From a bacterium (lineage in GTDB: Bacteria; Spirochaetota; Spirochaetia; JABEVK01), in the NCBI GenBank assembly GCA_021782055.1, contig JAJXVP010000146.1, forward strand, positions 1-6,915: a stretch of DNA of 6,915 nucleotides, written 5' to 3'. The notes below the pieces were generated by a model. It saw nothing but the letters and a program-made list of their open reading frames with translations. It searched no databases and was not told the origin of the DNA. Numbering within the stretch: the first letter of the stretch is position 1; the number at the start of each line of letters is the position of its first letter. Positions 5,103 through 6,915 of this stretch are shown one piece after another. The position numbers were made by a program, and so were the translations under genes.

Positions 5103-5975
5103 ATGGACGTCTATGACCAACCGCTAGCGGAATACGCCTTAACTGTGAGTTGCCCTGACCAAAAGGGCATCATCGCCGCCGTCACGCATTGCATTGCTGA
5201 AAATGGCGGAAATATTTTAACTCTGAGTCAGCAGTCAGCGGGGGACATTGGGTTGTTTATGCTGAAAGCGGTTTTTCGCGGTGAGCCACCCTTTTCCCAA
5301 GAGCAATTTCAGCAGTCCTTTCTGCCCCTGGTTCAAAAATACCGGATGACTTGGGAACTCCACGATAGGTCGCGCAAAGAGCGTGTCGCCCTTTTGGTGA
5401 GCAAAACGAGCCATTGTCTGTATGAACTTTTGCTTAAGCATCAAGATGGGCAGTTGCGTTGTGAATTTCCTGTGATCATTTCTAACCACGCGGATTTGCA
5501 ACCAGTCGCCCAACAGTTTCAGATTCCTTTCTTTTGGGTGGAAACGGCAAAAGGAAAAGCCGCCTACGAAGACCAAGTTCAAAAAATCTTAGAGGATCAT
5601 GGCATTACCACGGTAGTTCTTGCCCGGTATATGCAAATTCTTAGCCCTGAATTTACACGCCGCTGGGCGTTTCGTGTCATTAACATCCACCACGGCTTTT
5701 TACCTGCGTTTATGGGGGCCAAGCCTTATCATCAGGCCTGGCATAAAGGGGTGAAGATTATCGGGGCAACGGCACACTTCGCTAATGAAGATTTAGATCA
5801 AGGGCCAATCATCTGCCAGGATGTCGCAAGGGTCGAGGATTCTCTGTCCATTGCCGAATTTGTTCAGCTGGGCAAAGATGTTGAACGACGGGTGCTCTTT
5901 GAGGCCCTTCGTCTGTATTTAGAAAAAAACGTGTTTGTCTATGGCGGCCGCACCTTTATCCTGTCCAAGGTTTAA
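5103..5975 (+). CDS. purU: Formyltetrahydrofolate deformylase
   Basis: A 290-residue enzyme that hydrolyses 10-formyltetrahydrofolate to tetrahydrofolate and formate, which can feed formate-dependent purine synthesis and balance one-carbon units. An N-terminal ACT domain (about 9-87) begins ALTVSCPDQKGIIAAVT, with ENGGNIL typical of the amino-acid-sensing fold. A formyltransferase-type domain follows (about 94-290). The catalytic triad of this fold is in place: N194 and H196 in INIHHGFLPAF and D232 in EDLDQGPI, with N-to-D spacing of 38 as in the GART enzyme. PYHQAW and GATAHF blocks and the C-terminal FVYGGRTFIL motif are typical of PurU. The usual Ser after HH is Gly198. ATG 5103 is chosen because it gives the normal family length and starts just ahead of the ACT domain; a TTG at 5067 would overlap cdd and add twelve unrelated residues. 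Only a weak AGG precedes it, so coupling to cdd is likely. Confidence 0.95.
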   Translation: MDVYDQPLAEYALTVSCPDQKGIIAAVTHCIAENGGNILTLSQQSAGDIGLFMLKAVFRGEPPFSQEQFQQSFLPLVQKYRMTWELHDRSRKERVALLVSKTSHCLYELLLKHQDGQLRCEFPVIISNHADLQPVAQQFQIPFFWVETAKGKAAYEDQVQKILEDHGITTVVLARYMQILSPEFTRRWAFRVINIHHGFLPAFMGAKPYHQAWHKGVKIIGATAHFANEDLDQGPIICQDVARVEDSLSIAEFVQLGKDVERRVLFEALRLYLEKNVFVYGGRTFILSKV

Positions 5976-5978
5976 CCC

Positions 5979-6812
5979 GTGAAATTTCTGTTGACGGCTC
6001 ACTTTTGGCGTTCGAGGGTGGTGCTGATCACCGGAAGTAGCCGGGGTATAGGTCTGCAAATGGCCCGTTGTCTTTTGCCGCTGGGCGCCTGTGTGGTCCT
6101 CACGGCACGCCAAACCGACACCCTGGCCCAAGCCGAAAACCGGCTCAGGCAAGAATTCCCCGAAGCCCGTCTATCAACCTTCGCCGCCGATCTGACCAGA
6201 CCCGAGCAGGCTTCACTGCTCGTGGCGCATACACTTGAGACCTGGGGGCGCTTAGACCTCTTGGTTCATAATGCGGGCCTTTCGATGCGCGGATCTGTCG
6301 ACCAGACCCTTCCCGAGGTGGTTCGTCAGGTGATTGAGGTCAATTTTTTGGCGGCCTATTGGTTAACCCGCGAAGCAGGGGTGGCGCTTCAGGCTTCAGG
6401 CGGGCATGTGGAATTTGTTTCTAGCCAAGCCGGCTTGAGGGGCTTCGCCAACGTCGTTCCCTACTCGGCGGCAAAAATGTCGTTAACCGCGCTGAGTCAG
6501 GGTCTTCGTGCCGAATGGAAAACGGTAACGACCGGTGTGGCTTATCTGGGGTTTGTTGAAAATGACCCTCAGAAAACGCTTTTGCAAGCAGACGGAAGTA
6601 CCACGACCTACCAAAGACCCTGGAAGATGAAGCAACATGAGGCTGCTCGTTTTGTGTTGTGGGCGGCACAGCACAAAAAAAAGAAGGCTGTCTCGACCTT
6701 CTCGGGCAAGCTTTTGGCCCTTTTTCAAGCTTGGTGTCCGGGTGTTGTGGATTGGGTTGTCAGCCGGGGTGCGGGCCGCTTGCATCAAGTAACCAAAGAC
6801 ACAAAAATTTGA
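5979..6812 (+). CDS. Short-chain dehydrogenase/reductase (classical SDR, substrate unknown)
   Basis: A 277-residue NAD(P)-dependent oxidoreductase with a Rossmann fold. Cofactor binding is shown by TGSSRGIG (18-25) and by an Arg in LTAR at 41-44, which together with R22 suggests NADP preference. Further motifs are AADL (69-72), the HNAG turn (97-100) and VNF with N122. The catalytic set is S149, Y162 and K166 (YSAAK), with the normal 13-residue Ser-Tyr gap. After the active site the usual Pro-Gly turn is replaced by YLGFVENDPQKT (189-200), and the C-terminus is extended with a hydrophobic stretch (about 245-262) that may touch the membrane or bind a lipid-like substrate. The GTG start is three bases after the purU stop and is preceded at eight bases by AAGG inside the purU end. 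It is the last gene of the cluster. Substrate cannot be read from the sequence. Confidence 0.88.
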   Translation: MKFLLTAHFWRSRVVLITGSSRGIGLQMARCLLPLGACVVLTARQTDTLAQAENRLRQEFPEARLSTFAADLTRPEQASLLVAHTLETWGRLDLLVHNAGLSMRGSVDQTLPEVVRQVIEVNFLAAYWLTREAGVALQASGGHVEFVSSQAGLRGFANVVPYSAAKMSLTALSQGLRAEWKTVTTGVAYLGFVENDPQKTLLQADGSTTTYQRPWKMKQHEAARFVLWAAQHKKKKAVSTFSGKLLALFQAWCPGVVDWVVSRGAGRLHQVTKDTKI

Positions 6813-6817
6813 CGTCA
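6810..6817. other. 8-bp palindrome overlapping the SDR stop codon
   Basis: TGACGTCA is a perfect palindrome whose first three bases are the TGA stop. Its GTCAC core (6814-6818) sits exactly 44 bases before the same GTCAC in the first copy of the following repeat, so it may be the worn edge of that array rather than an operator. Confidence 0.35.
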
Positions 6818-6829
6818 CGTTTGCGTGTT

Positions 6830-6915
6830 GAAATAGACGTAAACCCGTTGAGAATAAGTCACAAAGTCGGTGCGAAATAGACGTAAACTCGGCGTGAATG
6901 AATCACAAGCTCATT
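6830..6915 (+). repeat. Tandem direct repeat, 44-bp period, continuing past the window edge
   Basis: Two copies begin at 6830 and 6874 with the identical 15-mer GAAATAGACGTAAAC, followed in both by a CG pair, a GAAT block and TCACAA in the same register. Over the first 35 bases 29 positions agree; the remaining nine bases of each unit differ more. A possible worn third unit ends before 6830 (only GTCAC in register). The period is not a multiple of three and stops occur in the frames checked, so the array is not a coding repeat. It lies after the last gene of the cluster and is cut by the window edge, so the copy number is unknown. Confidence 0.75.

Noticed and set aside
6816..6827. Terminator after the SDR gene
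   Set aside because: CACG-TTTG-CGTG forms only a 4-bp stem and is not followed by a T run.
6659..6880. 73-codon + strand open frame across the SDR end and the repeat
   Set aside because: Most of it lies in another frame of the SDR gene, it has no ribosome site, and it ends within the second repeat copy.
6830..6915. CRISPR array at the right edge
   Set aside because: The units differ at several places inside the repeat and leave only about 9 bases between conserved parts, far too short for spacers; no cas gene is in view.

Overview
The window reads as ordinary chromosomal DNA of about 50% GC from a free-living or host-associated bacterium, most likely a spirochaete of the Treponema/Spirochaeta group. 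The main clue is the class II fructose-bisphosphate aldolase, which as I recall it resembles the Treponema pallidum enzyme closely along its length. A DUF4954-type beta-helix protein next to it fits this but does not prove it. No database search was possible, so the taxonomy is inferred.

Layout from left to right: (1) positions 1-416 hold the 3' end of a stomatin/SLP-2-like SPFH protein gene on the + strand, cut by the window edge. (2) A perfect U-tract hairpin at 416-444 can terminate transcription from both sides. (3) On the - strand lie the class II aldolase gene (fba, 469-1467) and, upstream of it, a gene for a large DUF4954-like protein (1641-3386, or to 3440 with a TTG start). The 173 bp between them carry an extended -10 promoter for fba and several DnaA-box-like 9-mers. 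(4) A divergent promoter at 3434-3463 drives a compact + strand cluster of five genes (3497-6812). They encode an exported FMN-binding-domain protein, a DUF1361 membrane protein, cytidine deaminase (cdd), formyltetrahydrofolate deformylase (purU) and a short-chain dehydrogenase. (5) The last about 100 bp are non-coding and contain at least two copies of a 44-bp-period direct repeat that runs off the right edge.

The five + strand genes are separated by a few bases or overlap, so they are probably one transcript, although their functions do not form one pathway. cdd belongs to pyrimidine salvage. purU releases formate and tetrahydrofolate from 10-formyl-THF, balancing one-carbon units for purine synthesis. 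The first two genes suggest an envelope-located flavin/membrane pair of unknown role. There are no mobile-element genes, RNA genes or convincing CRISPR arrays. The least explained items are the repeat array at the right edge, the cluster of DnaA-like boxes upstream of and inside the fba/DUF4954 region, the FMN-binding/DUF1361 pair, and the atypical second zinc motif of the cytidine deaminase.
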